DNA of 64,000 nucleotides from Ahaetulla prasina. Its lineage: Eukaryota > Chordata > Lepidosauria > Squamata > Colubridae. The DNA is taken from contig NC_080539.1 of assembly GCF_028640845.1 (NCBI RefSeq), positions 190,411,436 to 190,475,435 on the forward strand, given 5' to 3'. Numbering within the stretch: the first letter of the stretch is position 1; each line of letters starts with the position of its first letter. The notes beneath the pieces are model-generated. The model did not search any database, was not told where the DNA came from, and worked only from the letters and a program-made list of their open reading frames with translations. This document shows positions 1 to 11,436 of the stretch, one piece after another. Position numbers and translations under genes: made by a program.

Positions 1-1120
1 AACCACAATCATTCCTGCACTGCCACTTACTACTTACAAGTATAAGAAGAAGAATGATAAGGAACAAAACATTTTTTATATTCTCCTAGCCAGCAGTAAC
101 AGTAAGAAATAGACCTATTTGCATGGATATGAACTGTCTTCTGCTCAAAGTGACCTGCTGAGCAGCTTGACCACATTTATGCCTTTAGCAATATGAAGCA
201 AAAGTTGGCTTCTGGAATTCTTGTGCTTATTCCTAGAGTAGGTGTGAGGGGTAATCAGTTTACCTTGTATGTGATTTACTGAGCATACTTGCAGAAGAGA
301 TCCTTACAGGTTACTAAAATCAAAGTGCTTAACAGCAAAGAAGCAGAGCAGCAAAAATCAAATAAACCCAAGTGAACCCAAAACACGAACTGAAAGACTG
401 GAAAGAAAAGGAACAACTTAAAATTTAAAGGAAATTTTAAGATTATTGAAATTACACAGATCTGTGATTTAAAAACAATATGGGAGAAATGTAGGAGTTG
501 CCTTTACATGGTATGCTATAAGAAGAGGTCAGGCAGAGCTCTTGCCAAACCCAAAGATTTGGAATACTCCATGAAGGATGAAACTTGGAGCAAAACCATC
601 ATCATGAGTCTATGGTGGAAAGTAAGCTACCTAGGAGGAATGCCAAAGTCAATGTCTTCTGATAAAGCTCTGAGGCTCTTGTTGATATTGCTGCACATTG
701 CATAAGTGGCCAGAGCTCAGGTTTCAATTAGATATGGGGGATGTGTTTTGCTTTGTATTTGTGCCAAGATAATAAGTCTATATTTACTTGGGGGGTGGGG
801 GGTGATTGAAAACAGGGTAAATTATCCCTTCATTTTTGTTAGTTTACCAATTTTCATCACTTAGGAAGGAGCAAACATGGGGCTAATGAAGCATGTTTTT
901 TTTTACTAGAGCCCACTTTATCAGATATATCTAACAAAGGACTCTAGTCAAAAGATATTTACACCATAATAAATGTGTTAGTTTTCAAAAGTTACAAGAA
1001 GCGTGTAGATTTTGAATCAATAGGTTTTGGAAATTGTAAGGACTAATCTGTTCTATTAAGGCTGGTTTATTATATCAGCAGATTAATCAAAATACACACT
1101 CATTCAGTGAGGTTACTTAC
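1..1120. other. UBE2F intron, side following the 33-bp exon
   Basis: AT-rich sequence with no recognisable coding exon, RNA gene or clear mobile element. The short reading frame near 508-705 shows no family feature and no splice context, so I do not call it. The next UBE2F exon (C-terminal part of the E2 fold) would be expected further left, outside the window; I looked for it here on the minus strand and did not see it. Confidence 0.6.
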
Positions 1121-1153
1121 AGTAAATAAAGAGTTTAATCCCCAAACAACATC
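1121..1153 (-). CDS. UBE2F: UBE2F internal exon (33 bp), NEDD8-conjugating E2
   Basis: On the minus strand this segment reads DVVWGLNSLFT in one frame with no partial codons. It is preceded by a long pyrimidine tract ending in ccccttttcag (acceptor) and followed by gtaagtaac (donor), both canonical. UBE2F transfers NEDD8, mainly to CUL5, using RBX2 as partner E3. From memory of the family, this peptide follows directly after the one encoded at 59519-59576, and both exon junctions are phase 0, so the reading frame is kept. It lies in the helix region after the catalytic cysteine of the E2 fold. The short exon is intact and conserved, unlike the decayed elements around it. The identification rests on recognised peptide identity plus splice signals; no alignment was run. 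Confidence 0.85.
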
Positions 1154-1216
1154 CTGAAAAGGGGAAAAAAAGGATTCAACCAAAATTAAATATCTCAAAT
1201 GCATTATATATAAAAA

Positions 1217-1217
1217 C

Positions 1218-1287
<70 letters not shown>
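1217..1287 (+). repeat. (GATA)n microsatellite
   Basis: About 17 uninterrupted copies of the tetranucleotide gata. GATA/GACA arrays were first described as the Bkm satellite of snakes and are abundant in snake genomes. Here it is a single intronic tract close to the UBE2F exon. Confidence 0.97.
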
Positions 1288-1477
1288 GCAGACAATCAGA
1301 AAGATCATGAAACTACTGGAAACATCCTTATGAATTTCATAATTTTTCAAGAACCTGATTTGCAAATTTGCAAACAAATGCAAATCTTTGAAACTATGCA
1401 ACCATTTAAATTTAAATTCCCTAGTTCCTGATTTTTATATCCCTGTTATCAGGTATGTTTATCTTAAAGCTCTACAG

Positions 1478-1646
1478 CAGACATGTCCAGTGGAGTGCAC
1501 ACGGCTCTCGACCCACAAGACCATAAGGTTTTAACATTATTGTGTGCATTTATATACATTAACTATATTATATAGTTTATATGCAGCCCAAGAAAATTCC
1601 TCTTCACTCAATGTAGTGCAGGCAACCAAAAGGTTGGACATGCCTG
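1478..1646. mobile_element. Degenerate hAT-type MITE
   Basis: The ends are inverted copies of each other: cagacatgtcca at the left and tggacatgcctg at the right. Outside them are ctctacag and ctctatta, which share their first five of eight bases, as expected for an old 8-bp hAT target duplication. There is no coding capacity in 169 bp. Old and diverged. Confidence 0.55.
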
Positions 1647-2993
1647 CTCTATTACATTCTGACATATTCTCAGACTTTCCAAGCTAAATGATACCCAAGC
1701 TATGAGAATAAAATATGCTGGTTAGCTGGCTGTTTGACTAATTATATGCCTTTAGTGATTAACAACGGTTTAAAGAAATGATTTTGGCAATTTCCTCTTG
1801 CCTATTCTACTCCCTTTATTACTATTTCTCAATTTATTCTAGTGAGTTGAAGGGACTCTTTTGAAACAGTGTGGTACTGTTTATAAGCACTGCTGGGAAC
1901 TGCTAACAATTTCTTCCTGCCTCACTGATAGAAATCTTCCAAGGATCAAAGAGTATTCTGTTAATGAAATTACACCAAGTGGATTTAACCAGTGTCAATT
2001 AGCCAAAAAATATAATTTATTTTTTGCTATTTGTAGCCTCTTGGTTTTGTTTCCATAAAGTAGCAAACAATGGAAATAAATAGCAAATATAAACATACTG
2101 TATCACTCACATTTAAAATATTATTTGACTTCATTAGCTTTAATAATTATATCACTACATACAAAAATCCATTCTAAATATGTCTTTCTCTGAAAATGAA
2201 AAAAGTATCAGTGGATACTTTATCAGCACATTAAATGAACTATTCTTTGCTCTTGACAGTAGAAATACTTCAACAGACTGAATTGATCAGGATTATATGG
2301 GAGTCAGAATTCCAAGTTTAAGGTTTTTTGGTTGGTTTTTTGGACATGACATTCCTGGTTAAAAATAGAAATACTAAATTTTCTCACAAAAAGTAATTTT
2401 GTTGTAATATAGGATGTAATATAGATTGTTACATGGACTATGTAACCATGAAATTGATTGATAATGATTCTCTGGCATTTCTGTATATAAAACTGTAAAT
2501 TAAAAAAATAAAATTCATTATCACTTAATAAGATTCAATTTTTCTAAAGAAAAAGAAAAAAACCACTAGGAATAACAGAATAACAGAATTGGAAGGGACC
2601 TTGGAGGTCTTCTAGTCATAAATGTAAGGTACATTAAAAACGCATAAAAATAAGTTTTAAAAAAATCATTTTAAAATCTAGTCTAGTGATTGAAAATGGC
2701 TGTTTCTTAGTTCCTATCAGATAATATTATTTATTACAAGTAGAAAAGATATCCCTAGAAGTAGGGAAGATAACATTAAAATGTGTTGCATATACTTCCT
2801 CAAGTCTCACAGATTCACACTGATCCCAGATTATTTCACAAGATTTAGCTCGTCATCTGCATTGTCATTGTCCACGTACTATCAAGCTTTGCTCAAATTT
2901 GAGCAGTTTTACCTGCTTTGTTTTAATTTATTTAAATTTATATGCTGCCTATTGCCTTTGCAGTGACTTTGGATAGCTTATAAAATGACTGCA
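1647..2993. other. Intronic AT-rich DNA, nothing further recognised
   Basis: Apart from the short CR1 relic at 2573-2618 I see no gene, RNA or mobile element here. Short open frames at 1861-2058 and 2781-2966 have no family signature and no splice context. Confidence 0.5.
2573..2618 (-). mobile_element. CR1 LINE 3'-end relic
   Basis: The string aacagaattggaagggac followed by cttggaggtcttctagtc is the reverse complement of the well-known CR1 3' terminal region. Only about 45 bp remain. Confidence 0.8.
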
Positions 2994-3192
2994 AGTATTC
3001 TTCACTTAGCAAATGTCTGATTTAACAATCTAAATTTTGAGCTCATTTATGGTCATAAGACGAGGACTACCTGTATTGGCTATTACTTTTAATTTCTGGC
3101 AAAAAACACCCATTATGGACAATCAGTTCACTTAACAACTGTGGCATTTGTTTTACAACTGCTGCAAAAAATATCATAAAATCGAGTCAGTC
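2994..3192. repeat. Old interspersed repeat, left half
   Basis: Contains phrases such as cacttaacaactgtggcat and gaggactacctgta that recur in squamate interspersed repeats. The right half continues at 16649-16730 after the 13.4-kb hAT-like insertion, again ending in gaggactacctgg. This continuity supports the limits of the inserted element. The class of the old repeat is not known to me. Confidence 0.5.
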
Positions 3193-3550
3193 CAAGGGTG
3201 AAATCCGACTGGTTCGGGTGAACCGGTAGCGGACATTTGGACTGGGTTGCCGAACCAGTAGTGACCGCTGGCTGGTCACATCCCCGAACCGGTCCCCCAG
3301 TCTCCACTCACTCGCCCTGCCCAGTTTCTGCTCTGCAGCTTGCCTGCCTGAATTGCTGCGCCCCAACTGAGTGACCCTGACCTGCCTGCCAGGTAAGTCT
3401 GTGAGTCGCGGCCTAGTTAGCCGCCCCTGCCCCCCTGTCTCAATCTACCTCCCCTACTCCCTTCCCCATGGCTCGCAGCCCTCCCATGCTTCCCTGCCTT
3501 CCACACGGCCTTCCCAGCATCCCTGTGGTCAGCTTGCAAAGGCAGGCAAG

Positions 3551-4172
3551 TGGGGACTTCCGGTTGACTCCGTTGGCAATGGAGGTGATCTTTCTGATCG
3601 CCAACCTCTGGATTGTGTTGAACTGCTAGGACAGCGTCAATCAGCTGCCCAGTGGTTCGTAATTCCCCCTCTTCGGGTGAAGAAGAGGAGGTGAGTGGCA
3701 GGAGCAGAGGTAGAGCTTCCCTAGAACCCCTGGAAGACATCAGTGGGTTCAAAGGGTTAAGCCCCTTCAGAACTCCGAAGCGCTCCAGTTCCGAGGTTTT
3801 TTTTCTGCTTAGGCAGATCTAATTGCCGCGACCAACGCCGGGACCGACTTTAGCTCATAGAAGAAAATACTGGACTGAACAGATATGGGAGAACTCTAAA
3901 TATAAAAGCAAGTAACCAAAATCAATTCCCTGTTATTTTACTTTAAGTGTTGGAAGCTGATTTCAAAGTGAAAATGGCGATGGGCTCTTAACGAGCTAAC
4001 AAGCTGAAAATGAAAGTGTTAGAACTTTCACTTTGTGCTATGTATAGCTGAAGAATTGCTGGAGACTTTTTAAAACGTTGTAACAAGAAGGGGAAAGAGA
4101 TACTGAGACTGTTTTTTTGAAAGACCTAGAAGATTTATTAGTAACATTTAGGTAAAGAGTAACTTTTTAAAG
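3551..4172 (+). promoter_or_regulatory. 5'UTR of L1-A
   Basis: About 620 bp between the 5' target duplication and the ORF1 ATG. It starts tggggacttccggttgac. By L1 biology this region should hold the internal RNA polymerase II promoter; no specific element was identified. The presence of the whole 5'UTR shows that the copy was inserted full length. Confidence 0.6.
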
Positions 4173-5372
4173 ATGGCTGCAAAACAATTAAAGACAACTG
4201 TAACAAAAATCCCAGGAACATCTACACTGGGAGTTTCTCCAGGACATGCAGCAGATACAAAATCACTAAATTTGGAAGCACTTCACGATAATTTGAAAGA
4301 GTTTATGAGAGAATCCCTTAATGATGCTATGAATTTGCAAACCTCTTTGATAGAAGAAAAGCTTAAATTAATTACAGATGAAATGACAGAAATGAAAAAC
4401 CAGATGTTAGAAATTCAAATTGGAAATAAAGAAGTTAAGGAAGGTTTGGTGTCAGCTGTACAGGGTTTGGCATCAAATGTGATTTTATTGGAGGAGGAAG
4501 TAGAAGAAATAAAGAAATTTAATTCAAATTTGGAAAATAAGATGGAGGAAGCTCAAAGTAAAATGGACAAAGTAGATGATGAAATTGTTTTGGTACAATA
4601 TAGAGCTATGGAATTTGCATTAAGAATCCGTGGTCTAAAAGAGAATAAAGAAGAAAACTTAAAAGAAATTTTTTCTGAGGCCTTTGCGGAGATTTTGGCA
4701 GTTCGCCCAGCAGAGGTGGCTTTTTACATTGATAAAATTTATCATGTGAATTCGAGGATAGCAAGACACAGGAATCTTCCGAGAGACATTGTTATTTACT
4801 TCACTACTAGAACAGTGAGAAATGAGATTTTGCAAGCTTCATTTAAAGGAGAGAAGGTTCAAGCGGCTGGTCAAGAAATTTTAATATTAAAGGAAATTCC
4901 TCCAAAAATGCTGAGAGGCAGGAAGGAATTTGCTTTTTTGGTGAATGAACTTAAAAAATGTCAGATTGAGTACAGATGGGATATTCCAACTGGTATAATA
5001 GTATACTATGAAGGGAAAGCACATCGTCTTAATACAGTTGGCAAAGCACGAGAATTTTATGCTTATGTGCTTAAGGCTGGAAGTCCACCATCTTTGGATG
5101 GTAGGAGAAAGGAAGGTGAAATTAAGGAAAAAGAAGTGATAGTGATGGAATATCTTTTACAAGTGTTGGATGCCTCTAAGACTGTACCAGAGATTCCAAG
5201 AGAGCAGAGATTGACAAGAGCGGCCATTAAACGTAAAGAACAAGAAGAAAAGGCCCAACAGGCTCAACTTGCAATTACTAAGACGGAAATAGTGGGAGGA
5301 GCAAGATCTAAAGAAAAATATGATTTGCGGCTGGTGCTTCAAAAGTTTCCGGTTGCTGATAATGGCAATTAG
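4173..5372 (+). CDS. L1-A ORF1 protein (intact, 399 aa)
   Basis: An uninterrupted 399-residue ORF1. ORF1p is an RNA-binding chaperone that forms trimers and coats L1 RNA in the cytoplasm. A Met- and Lys-rich N-terminus is followed by a heptad-rich coiled coil (about residues 35-140), an RRM-like domain starting near VQYRAMEFALRIRGLKE (141-157), a C-terminal domain with LPRDIVIYF and YRWDIPTGIIVYYEGK, and a charged tail rich in Lys and Glu. The start is the first ATG after the 5'UTR and is in the position expected from L1-H. The stop overlaps the ORF2 start by 11 bp. It is one of only two intact L1 genes in the window, although the ORF2 of the same copy is destroyed. Confidence 0.9.
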   Translation: MAAKQLKTTVTKIPGTSTLGVSPGHAADTKSLNLEALHDNLKEFMRESLNDAMNLQTSLIEEKLKLITDEMTEMKNQMLEIQIGNKEVKEGLVSAVQGLASNVILLEEEVEEIKKFNSNLENKMEEAQSKMDKVDDEIVLVQYRAMEFALRIRGLKENKEENLKEIFSEAFAEILAVRPAEVAFYIDKIYHVNSRIARHRNLPRDIVIYFTTRTVRNEILQASFKGEKVQAAGQEILILKEIPPKMLRGRKEFAFLVNELKKCQIEYRWDIPTGIIVYYEGKAHRLNTVGKAREFYAYVLKAGSPPSLDGRRKEGEIKEKEVIVMEYLLQVLDASKTVPEIPREQRLTRAAIKRKEQEEKAQQAQLAITKTEIVGGARSKEKYDLRLVLQKFPVADNGN

Positions 5373-5817
5373 ACTTTTATCATGGAATGTTAATGGTCTA
5401 AACTCACCACAAAAGAGAAGAAAGATATTTCATTATTTGAAACAATTTAAAAATTGTTTACTATCTAGAATACTAGATCAGAAATATTTGATAAACACAC
5501 GGTTAGGAAAACATTTTGTTGCCTCTGCTACAGAAAAGAAGAACGGAATAGTTGTTTATATTAAGAGTAATTTAACTGCAACATTAATTGAGGGGGATAA
5601 TCAAGGAAGATATATCGCCATTTAACTTTTATTGGAGGGGAGAAAGATACTTTTAATAGGAGTTTATGCGCCAAATCAACAACAAGAAAATTTTTATAAG
5701 TTTTTACATAAAAGAATAACATCTTGGGACTATAAAACTCATATATTAATGGGTGACTGGAATGGAGTGATGGATATTCAGAAAGATAAAAGAAGTCTTA
5801 GAAATATTTCCAGTCAT

Positions 5818-6660
5818 CCTCCATTACTTCCAAATTTTTTGCCAAACCTTGAAAAACCATCAATAAATCTTCTCTAATTTTTTTATTAGTCTCTTTAATT
5901 TCTTCCCTAAGTTGATCCTTCACACCATGAATATTATTCATAATTTCTTTAAATCGCTCTTCAGAAACTCTATTCTGTTCCTTTAATATATCTTCTAAAT
6001 TAGTTTCAGACCCCCTTCTCGTCATGGGAACTTTTGGTGGCTTAGAAGCCATTTTAATTTAAGTAAAGTCTCTAATTAGAATTATAAAATCTCAAAGTCT
6101 CAAAAAGTCTCCAATTAAAGTTGTAAAATAAAAACTTTCACCTTGCCTCCTCTGGAAAGCTTCTATTCAGCTAAAATCCACAAAGACGAACTTCACTTTC
6201 TCTCACAAGCAGCCTCCAATCCACTTCCTCTCAGACGCCATTTCTTCCTTCACTAAGTTCAAGTGAGAAAAAGTTTTCCCCTTTTAAAAAGGAGTAAAAG
6301 TCAGCTCTCTTCTTGCTTCCCCAGTAATCGATCACTTGTATTTGTCCCGTCTGCTTTAAGTTATTCAAAACGGAATCAATTGAGCAGAGGTGGGCGTTTT
6401 CCTCTTGTCCTGCTTAATTAACAGGATCGAGCCGAGTCTGGAGTGAGGCTGGGTTATGCAGGCAGCCCTCCGAGACTCTGCATAAGAAAGCAGAGCCCCT
6501 GGGGCAATCTTCTGCTATCCAGCCGCTCTGGCTAATCTTTCACCCAGAGAAAAGCTTTGAAGCTGGCTAACAGCCGTTCTCCCGCTGTTTCACCAGCTTT
6601 TACAGAATCTCAGTTCGGGACGCCATTCCAGGCGTCCTCTCGGGGAAAACGAAACCACCG
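5818..6660 (-). pseudogene. L1-B inverted 5' part: 5'UTR and ORF1 N-terminus
   Basis: On the minus strand, the 5'UTR runs from about 6660 to 6053 and is followed by an ORF1 start at 6052 reading MASKPPKVPMTRRG and then a coiled-coil stretch, ending at FQGLAKNLEVMED at 5818 where the target duplication begins. The forward part of L1-B starts at 6661 with EVISQANQYLDNK, the next residues of the coiled coil. A few bases (gagg) are shared at the two ends, allowing microhomology. The gene cannot be expressed as one unit. Confidence 0.85.
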
Positions 6661-7492
6661 GAGGTAATTAGTCAAGCAAATCAGTATTTGGATAATAAAG
6701 TTGGAGAGCTTCAAAATAAAGTGGATAAAAATGAGGATCATGTGGTGGTATTGCAATATAGAGCGTTGGAGAAGGCTTTGAGAATTAGGGGTCTTCAAGA
6801 CCGGAAGGAAGAAGATCTTAAAAAAGTTATATCAGAAGCCTTAGCTGAAATGTTAGGCATGGACCCTCGAGAAGTTGATTTTCAAATTGATAAGGCATAT
6901 AGGGTTAATTCTTGGGTAGCGAGGCAGAAAAAGCTCCCAAGAGATATTGTAATTTATTTTTTAACTTCTACAATAAGAAATCAGATTTTGCAAGCTACAT
7001 ACCAAAAGAAATTGCAAATAGCAGAACAGGAGGTGTTGGTTTTGAAAGAGATCCCTGCTAAAATGTTAAAGGATAGAAGGGATTTTAGGTTTTTTACACA
7101 AGAGCTTAAGAAGCATCAGATTCAATATAGATGGGAGGTTCCAATTGGTTTAACAGTATTTTTTCAAGGCAGGAGATATCGAATTGATACTGAATTGAAA
7201 GCAAAAGATTTTCTTTTTAATGTATTGAAAGTGGATGTAGAAACAGTGGATAAAAGTCTTCAAGAGAAACAGAGTGGGGAAGCTGAAACTGCACCTGTGA
7301 TATCAAGGACCTCAAGAACAATCTCAAGAACAAAGAGTGACAAGGGGAGCTATTAGGCGTAAGGAGATGGAGGAACGACTTCAAAGACAGGAACAGGATT
7401 CTACTACTGAAGCTGTGGGAGGAGCCAAGCCGAAGAGTGAGGGTCTTCAGCTAATTGCTCAGAAGCTTCAAGAGGCCAGAGATGGCAAATAA
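6661..7492 (+). pseudogene. L1-B ORF1, forward part
   Basis: Starts inside the coiled coil (EVISQANQYLDNK), continues through the RRM-like region (VVVLQYRALEKALRIRGLQ) and C-terminal domain (YRWEVPIGLTVFFQGRRYR). A frameshift lies between about 7256 and 7325; the first frame stops at 7356, while the other frame continues to a natural end (LQEARDGK) at 7492. The tail overlaps the ORF2 start at 7482 by 11 bp, as in L1-A. Confidence 0.85.
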
Positions 7493-10400
7493 ATTTTTGA
7501 CATGGAATGTTAATGGTTTAAATTCAGCACAGAAAAGAAGAAAAATATTTCATTATTTGAAACAATTTAAAAACGATGTGATAAGTTTGTAAGAGACACA
7601 TATAAAATTATCAGATCAGAAATATTTGATTAATTTGAAATTAGGTAAACATTTTGTTTCTTCTGCTCCGAATAAGAAAAATGGTATAGTTATATATTTG
7701 AAGAAAAATATATCAAGTAAATTAATTGAAACGGACATTCAAGGAAGATATATTGCTATTGAATTGATTTTAGAAGGAAAAAAGACACTTGTGATTGGCA
7801 TATATGCACCTAATCAACAACAAGAAAAATTTTATAAACTGTTACATGAAAAATTGACTTTTTGGGACTATAAAACATTTATTATATTAGGGGATTGGAA
7901 TGGTGTAATGGACACTAGAAGAGATAAAAGAACTCTTTCTAAGAAAATTCCTATGCATGCAAAATTGCCTAAATCTTTTTTTGATTTGATGGAAGATTTT
8001 GAGTTGAAAGATATATGGAGAAGGCAGAATTTTGATGATAGAGATTATACTTATTTTTCGGACAGGCATCAATCTTTTTCACGTATTGATTTTATATTAA
8101 TTACCAATGACTTGCTTTCTAGGGTTAGGAAAACAAAGATATTTCCAAGGTGTTTAACTGATCATAGTCCGGTATGGATGGAGTTGCAATATGAAGGTGG
8201 AAGAAGATCATGGAGAATAAATGAAAATTTGTTTAGATATGAGGATAATGTAAATCAATGTAAAAAACAAATGAAAGAATTTTTTGATTATAATTTGGGA
8301 AAGGGAACTTCGATAGAAATGGTGTGGGACGCGAGCAAGGCCTTTATGAGAGGAAATTTGATATATATTAATAGTAGACAGAAGAGAAAACTACAAAAAC
8401 AGTGTAGGGATTTAGAAGAGGAAATTCAGAGGAAACAACAATTATTGGTATATAATCCACATGATTTAAAAACTACTGAAGCGATAAAGATATTACAGAG
8501 TCAATTTAATATGTTAATGGCAGATCAGGTGGCAACCAATATACAATATGCTAAACATAATACTTTTTGTAATGCCAATAAATCAGGGAGGTGGTTGGCT
8601 TATATGTTAAGGAAAAGACAGAAAGCACGTACTATTGAAGGAATTGAATACAAGGGTAAAGTGCGATTTCAACAGGATAAAATTAAAAAAGCTTTCTTGG
8701 AATATTATACAAATTTATATGCCAGAGATACAATATTGAATATGGATATTGATAAATATTTGAAAGAATATAAGGTTAAAGGTTTAACTAATGAACAAAG
8801 GGAAGAGTTGAATCGGCCTATAACTTCTGAGGAAATTATTTTGGTAATAAAGCAATTAAAAATAGGGAAATCCCCAGGCACAGATGGACTTACAGCAATA
8901 TATTATAAAAAGTTACAGGATGAGATAGTTGGTCCACTTATGGAGTTATTTAATCAGATATTGATGGGAGGAAGAGTACCATCATCATGGAGGACTACTT
9001 TTATTTCATTGATACCAAAAGAGGATCAGGATTGTACTAAGCCTGGGAATTATAGACCGATTTCACTCTTGAATAATGATTATAAGATTTTTGCAAAAAT
9101 AATGGCAAATAGGTTAATGGAAATTGTACAACAAAGGATTCACACTGACCAGTCTGGTTTCATAAAAGGGAGACAAATGAGGAATAATGTTAGGCAGATA
9201 GTGAATTTATTGGAATATTTGGAAAAGAAAATCAGATTCCGCAGCGTTTATATTCTTGGATGCAGAAAGCTTTTGATCGTTTGCATTGGGAATTTTATTT
9301 AAATTAACAGACAAAATGCAATTTGGAAATGGTTTTACACGAATACTTAGGGCAATTTATGGAGAGCAAACAGCTCAGATAATAATTAATGGTAGTTTGA
9401 CAGATAGTTTTAAAATTGCGAAAGGAACAAGGCAGGGTGTCCTTTATCACCTTTATTGTTTATTTTATCTTTGGAACCTTTATTGGATAAGATAAGAGAG
9501 TTAAGGAGATAGAGGTATTAGAATTAGAAGATATGAATATAAAGTTAGAGCATTTGCAGATGATTTGGTTGTTATGTTGACTCAGCCTATAAATTTGAGT
9601 GTATATTTGTTGGAAGTAATTAATCAATATGGAAGGGTCTCAGGGTTTAAAGTGAATCAAAATAAAACAAAAGTGTTAACCAAAAATATGATTAAGAACC
9701 AGAAAGAAAAACTAGAGGAAATAACAGGATTTGAAATTGTAAAAAAGGTTAAATATTTAGGAGTCTTTCTTACTTCATCAAATGGAAAATTGTATAAGAA
9801 TAATTATGATGTGTTATGGAAAAAAATTCAGAAGGAAATGAATACTTGGAAAAAATTACAATTATCTTTGTTAGGGAGAATAGCAGCTATAAAAATGAAT
9901 GTTTTGCCTAAATTCTTGTTCTTGTTTCAGATGATACCAATAATTAAGAAAGATAAAATTTGGATGAATGGCAGATTGGAATTAATAAATTTATATGGGA
10001 AGGAAAAAGCGAGAGTCAAAATGAAAATAATGCAAGATACACGGGAAAGAGGAGGATTAAAATGCCTAATTTAAAACTGTATTATGAAGCAGTTGTTCTT
10101 TCGGTAATAAGTGATTGGTTTAATTTGACGGAGGAAAGGATTTTGAATATAGAAGGTTATGATTTATTATATGGTTGGCATGCATATTTATTGTATGATA
10201 AGAAAGTAGATAAAGCTTTTAAGAATCATGTGTTGAGAATTTCTCTTCTGCGTGTCTGGAAAAAATATTATTATAAGTTAAATTACAAAATTCCTATATG
10301 GGTATGTCCTCGCACGCAGTAGAGAATATAAATATAGAACAGGAACAAGAAATGATTACTTATAAAGATCTTTTATACAATGAGAGGAAATTTACAACTA

Positions 10401-11210
10401 AAATCTTTGGAGACATTAAAAGAAGAAGGGAGGAATTATACTTGGTTTCAATATGGACAGTTAAAGGCTAGATGGAAAGAAGATCAGAAAATTGGTATCA
10501 TTCAAAATGAAGAAAATCTGGTTAAACAAATTAGAAATCAAACTCAGGGGCATATAAAGAGATTGTATACTGTGTTGATAGAAATAGATTCTGAAAGAGA
10601 TTTAATAAAGGATTGTATGATAAAATGGGCACAGAATATTCAAGAACCAATAATGTTGGAAACATGGGAAAAATTTGGTTAGAAATGTTAAATTCATAGC
10701 GCAGAATTTAAGGGAAAATTTTTATAAGATGTTTTATAGATGGCATTTAGATCCTAAGAAATTATCATGTATGTATCCAGATATGCAAGCGAAATGTTGG
10801 AGATGTAATTGTGATGATGATATTTTCATGTATGGTGGACTTGTAAGAAAATTAAGTCTTTCTGGATAAGAATCTGGTGGATTATGCAGAATGTTCTGAA
10901 GAAGAAGATAAAGTTCCTACCGCAATTTTTCCTTTTGGGAATAACAACGGACTGTACAGTGATTGAGACTAAGTTGATTTTGAACTTAATAACAGCAGCA
11001 CGACTGTTGATTGGACAATATTGGAAGAAAAAAGAATTACCCACAATAGAAGAATGGATATTGAAAGTTTCCAATTTGGCTGAGATGGCTAAAATCTCAG
11101 CCTTCTTGAAAGACAATACTCAAGAAAAATATTTAAATGAATGGAAGAACTGGATTGATTATATTCAAAATAGATATCAGATTAAGAAATTTCGGATTGC
11201 TTTTGAATGA
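7482..11210 (+). pseudogene. L1-B ORF2 (endonuclease/RT), decayed
   Basis: Starts MANKFLTWNVNGLNSAQ at 7482. A stop at 7590-7592 replaces the Gln of the QETH endonuclease motif (a C-to-T change fits). After it a 558-codon stretch stays open to 9302, with LGDWNGVMDTRRDK, SFSRIDFILIT, DHSPVWMEL, GKSPGTDGL, NYRPISLLNNDYK and DQSGFIKGRQM. The catalytic RT core is then broken by frameshifts near 9230-9300 and 9440-9500; the FADDLVV motif follows near 9555. Further shifts near 9960, 10070, 10320, 10680 and 10800 break the C-terminus, which ends KKFRIAFE at 11210. Confidence 0.85.
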
Positions 11211-11436
11211 AGGATGTTATTTTTGATTTTAATGGAAGAAGTCAGGTTATGTGAGAGAGAAAGATTATAATTGTGTTAGATTTTAAAAATTTAATGTATG
11301 ACTGTTTTGTTTAAGGAACTATACCTTGTGTTTGCTCCGGGAAGTCTGGGGGGGGGAGGGGGGTTTAGGAGGGAGGGGGGAGGGGGAAAAATTTAATTGT
11401 TGTAAAACTTTTTTAATAATAATAATAAAAAAAAAA
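11211..11436 (+). other. L1-B 3'UTR with G-rich tract and A-rich tail
   Basis: Contains a G-rich polypurine run at about 11347-11389 and ends in taataataataataaa plus a short A run directly before the target duplication. G-rich polypurine tracts are usual in L1 3'UTRs. Confidence 0.75.

Larger units (their letters stand above)
5818..11436 (+). mobile_element. L1-B: LINE-1 with 5' inversion, inserted in L1-A
   Basis: Flanked by a perfect 17-bp target duplication (gaaatatttccagtcat at 5801-5817 and 11437-11453). The first 843 bp (5818-6660) are in minus orientation and hold the 5'UTR and ORF1 start; from 6661 on the element runs in plus orientation with the rest of ORF1, ORF2 and an A-rich tail. 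The two ORF1 parts meet almost without loss. This is the signature of twin priming. The ORF1 and ORF2 proteins differ strongly from those of L1-A, so it is another L1 subfamily; L1-K at the right end of the window belongs to the same group. Confidence 0.9.

Noticed and set aside
508..705. 65-codon open frame in the left flank
   Set aside because: No family motif, no splice signals in a useful position, and length expected by chance.
1217..1287. GATA tract as a possible CRISPR-like or tandem regulatory array
   Set aside because: A plain tetranucleotide microsatellite without spacers; nothing in the window suggests a prokaryotic system.
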